A DNA stretch of 64,000 nt from positions 44,470,226 through 44,534,225 of the forward strand of contig OX421497.1 in the NCBI GenBank assembly GCA_949126835.1, in the 5' to 3' direction. Made by a program: the position numbers and the translations under genes. The notes below the pieces were generated by a model, which did not search any database, was not told the origin of the DNA, and was given only the letters and a program-made list of their open reading frames with translations. Each line of letters opens with the position of its first letter. Position 1 is the stretch's first letter. Origin of the DNA: Anisus vortex (Eukaryota > Mollusca > Gastropoda > Planorbidae). Positions 60,301 through 64,000 of the stretch are shown here, one piece after another.

Positions 60301-63300
60301 CTCACAAACTCTATAGCATTATTGCACAACTCTCACAAACTCTATAGCATTATTGCACAACTCTCACAAACTCTATAGCACTATTGCACAACTCTCACAA
60401 ACTCTATAGCATTATTGCACAACTCTCACAAACTCTATAGCATTATTGCACAACTCTCACAAACTCTATAGCATTATTGCACAACTCTCACAAACTCTAT
60501 AGCACTATTGCACAACTCTCACAAACTCTATAGCATTATTGCACAACTCTCACAAACTCTATAGCATTATTGCACAACTCTCACAAACTCTATAGCACTA
60601 TTGGTCAACTCCACAAAACTCTATAGCACTATTGCACAACTCTCCCAAACTCTATAGCATTATTGCACAACTCTCACAAACTCTATAGCACTATTGGCCA
60701 ACTCCCCAAAACTCTATAGCACTATTGCACAACTCTCACAAACTCTATAGCACTATTTGTCAACTCCCCCAAACTCTATAGCACTATAGCACAACTCTCC
60801 CAAAACTCTATAGCATCATTGCACAACTCTCCTAAACCCTATAGCATTATTGCACAACTCTCACAAACTCTATAGCACTATTGCACAACTCTCACAAACT
60901 CTATAGCACTATTGGTCAACTCCACCAAACTCTATAGCACTATAGCACAACTCTCACAAACTCTATAGCACTATTTGTCAACTCCCCCAACCTCTATAGC
61001 ACTATTTGTCAACTCCCCCAAACTCTATAGCACTATTTGTCAACTCCCCAAACTCTATAGCACTATTGCACAACTCTCACAAACTCTATAGCACTATTGG
61101 TCAACTCCACCAAACTCTATAGCACTATTGCACAACTCTCACAAACTCTATAGCACTATTTGTCAACTCCCCCAAACTCTATAGCACTATTTGTCAACTC
61201 CCCCAAACTCTATAGCACTATTGCACAACTCTCACAAACTCTATAGCATTATTGCACAACTCTCACAAACTCTATAGCATTATTGCACAACTCTCACAAA
61301 CTCTATAGCACTATTGCACAACTCTCACAAACTCTATAGCACTATTGGTCAACTCCACCAAACTCTATAGCACTATTGCACAACTCTCCCAAACTCTATA
61401 GCACCATTGCACAACTCTCCCAAACTCTATAGCACTATTGGTCAACTCCCCCCAAACTCTATAGCACTATTGGTCAACTCCCCAAGCTCTATGGCACTAT
61501 TACACAACTCTCACAAACTCTATAGCACTATTGGTCAACTCCCCCAAACTCTATTGCATTATTGCACAACTCTCACAAACTCTATAGCACTATTGCACAA
61601 CTCTCACAAACTCTATAGCACTATTGGTCAACTCCCCCAAACTCTATAGCACTATTGCACAACTCTCACAAACTCTATAGCACTATTGGTCAACTCCCCC
61701 AAACTCTATAGCACTATTGCACAACTCTCACAAACTCTATAGCACTATTGGTCAACTCCACCAAACTCTATAGCACTATTGCACAACTCTCCCAAACTCT
61801 ATAGCACCATTGCACAACTCTCCCAAACTCTATAGCACTATTGGTCAACTCCCCCCAAACTCTATAGCACTATTGGTCAACTCCCCCAAACTCTATAGCA
61901 CTATTGGTCAACTCCCCCAAACTCTATTGCATTATTGCACAACTCTCACAAACTCTATAGCACTATTGCACAACTCTCACAAACTCTATAGCACTATTGG
62001 TCAACTCCCCCAAACTCTATAGCACTATTGCACAACTCTCACAAACTCTTTAGCACTATTGGTCAACTCCCCCAAACTCTATAGCACTATTGCACAACTC
62101 TCACAAACTCTATAGCACTATTGGTCAACTCCCCCAAACTCTATAGCACTATTGGTCAACTCCCCCAAACTCTATTGCATTATTGCACAACTCTCACAAA
62201 CTCTATAGCACTATTGCACAACTCTCACAAACTCTATAGCACTATTGGTCAACTCCCCCAAACTCTATAGCACTATTGCACAACTCTCACAAACTCTATA
62301 GCACTATTGGTCAACTCCCCCAAACTCTATAGCACTATTGCACAACTCTCACAAACTCTATAGCACTATTGGTCAACTCCCCCAAACTCTATAGCACTAT
62401 TGGTCAACTCCCCAAAACTCTATAGCACTATTGCACAACTCTCACAAACTCTATAGCACTATTGGTCAACTCCCCCAAACTCTATAGCACTATTGGTCAA
62501 CTCCCCCCAAACTCTATAGCACTATTGGTGAACTCTCACAAACTCTATAGCACTATTTGTCAACTCCCCCAAACTCTATAGCACTATTTGTCAACTCCCC
62601 CAAACTCTATAGCACTATTGCACAACTCTCACAAACTCTATAGCATTATTGCACAACTCTCACAAACTCTATAGCATTATTGCACAACTCTCACAAACTC
62701 TATAGCACTATTGCACAACTCTCACAAACTCTATAGCACTATTGGTCAACTCCACCAAACTCTATAGCACTATTGCACAACTCTCCCAAACTCTATAGCA
62801 CCATTGCACAACTCTCCCAAACTCTATAGCACTATTGGTCAACTCCCCATAAACTCTATAGCACTATTGGTCAACTCCCCAAGCTCTATGGCACTATTAC
62901 ACAACTCTCACAAACTCTATAGCACTATTGGTAAACTCCCCCAAACTCTATTGCATTATTGCACAACTCTCACAAACTCTATAGCACTATTGCACAACTC
63001 TCACAAACTCTATAGCACTATTGGTCAACTCCCCCAAACTCTATAGCACTATTGCACAACTCTCACAAACTCTATAGCACCATTGGTCAACTCCCCCAAA
63101 CTCTATAGCACTATTGCACAACTCTCACAAACTCTATAGCACTATTGCACAACTCTCACAAACTCTATAGCACTATTGCACAACTCTCACAAACTCTATA
63201 GCACTATTGGTCAACTCCACCAACTCTATAGCACTATTGCACAACTCTCCCAAACTCTATAGCACCATTGCACAACTCTCCCAAACTCTATAGCACTATT

Positions 63301-64000
63301 GGTCAACTCCCCATAAACTCTATAGCACTATTGGTCAACTCCCCATAAACTCTATAGCACTATTGGTCAACTCCCCAAGCTCTATGGCACTATTACACAA
63401 CTCTCACAAACTCTATAGCACTATTGGTAAACTCCCCCAAACTCTATTGCATTATTGCACAACTCTCACAAACTCTATAGCACTATTGCACAACTCTCAC
63501 AAACTCTATAGCACTATTGGTCAACTCCCCCAAACTCTATAGCACTATTGCACAACTCTCACAAACTCTATAGCACCATTGGTCAACTCCCCCAAACTCT
63601 ATAGCACTATTGCACAACTCTCACAAACTCTATAGCACTATTGGTCAACTCCCCAAACTCTATAGCACTATTGGTCAACTCCCCAAAACTCTATTGCATT
63701 ATTGCACAACTATCCCAAACTCTATAGCACCATTGCACAACTCTCCCAAACTCTATAGCACTATTGGTCAACTCCCCCCAAACTCTATAGCACTATTGGT
63801 GAACTCCCCAAGCTCTATGGCACTATTACACAACTGTCACAAACTCTATAGCACTATTGGTCAACTCCCCCAAACTCTATTGCATTATTGCACAACTCTC
63901 ACAAACTCTATAGCACTATTGCACAACTCTCACAAACTCTATAGCACTATTGGTCAACTCCCCCAAACTCTATAGCACTATTGCACAACTCTCACAAACT
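57390..64000. repeat. 31-bp satellite with higher-order structure, runs off the window
   Basis: Over 200 units of 31 bp with two main types: CTATAGCACTATTGCACAAC..TCACAAA and CTATAGCACTATTGGTCAAC..CCCCAAA. Rare variants recur in the same order about 2,541 bases apart (for example CACAAAACTC at 58071 and 60612), so large blocks were duplicated. It lies upstream of the first dystrophin exon seen. ORFs across it are artefacts of the repeat. Confidence 0.95.

Noticed and set aside
58865..63975. Repeated plus-strand ORFs (80-121 codons) reading SIALLVNSP/KLYSTIGQLP
   Set aside because: Each lies wholly inside the 31-bp satellite, and frames end wherever a unit has an indel.

Overview
The window is eukaryotic nuclear DNA from an AT-rich animal genome. 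It has GT-AG introns, long introns full of tandem repeats, and fossil LINEs, SINEs, hAT-type elements and an LTR retrotransposon. The SINE and LINE remnants look to me like those of gastropod molluscs (heterobranch snails). That is a recollection, not a search result.

The only clear host gene is on the minus strand: 13 phase-compatible exons between 56032 and 29760 that splice to 689 codons of spectrin-repeat rod. Aligned by eye they follow vertebrate dystrophin in order from about repeat 17, through hinge 3, to the start of repeat 22. Two exons are not needed for that alignment and look like cassettes. One is a 48-bp exon in hinge 3 (36007-36054). The other is a 147-bp exon splitting repeat 20 (33499-33645), whose acceptor is preceded by twelve tandem copies of a branch-point-like heptamer. 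Downstream of the last rod exon, inside a very large intron, a GC-rich coding exon (14506-14661) ends in the same phase as that rod exon. It has an RFX X-box about 270 bases upstream, so it is a candidate start of a short dystrophin isoform. Both ends of the gene lie outside the window.

A young LTR retrotransposon (42359-48743) sits in the 14.6-kb intron, opposite to dystrophin. It landed inside a 10-bp tandem array and has 4-bp target duplications, a proline-tRNA primer site, and LTRs that differ by one base. It encodes one 922-codon protein: SCAN-like capsid, zinc knuckle, retropepsin and a doubly deleted integrase remnant. It has no reverse transcriptase, so it must be mobilised in trans.

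Region by region: 1-14.3 kb holds 35-bp and 42-bp satellites, an intact hAT-type MITE with 8-bp target duplications, a degraded hAT region, LINE scraps and two unexplained plus-strand ORFs. 14.5-29.7 kb holds the candidate isoform start, LINE and SINE copies and a GC-rich island. 29.7-41.3 kb holds twelve rod exons and several arrays hugging splice sites. 41.3-49.4 kb holds the retrotransposon and its host array. 49.4-55.8 kb is repeat-rich intron. 55.9-56.0 kb is the most upstream exon. From 57.4 kb to the window end is a 31-bp satellite with a higher-order period near 2.54 kb.
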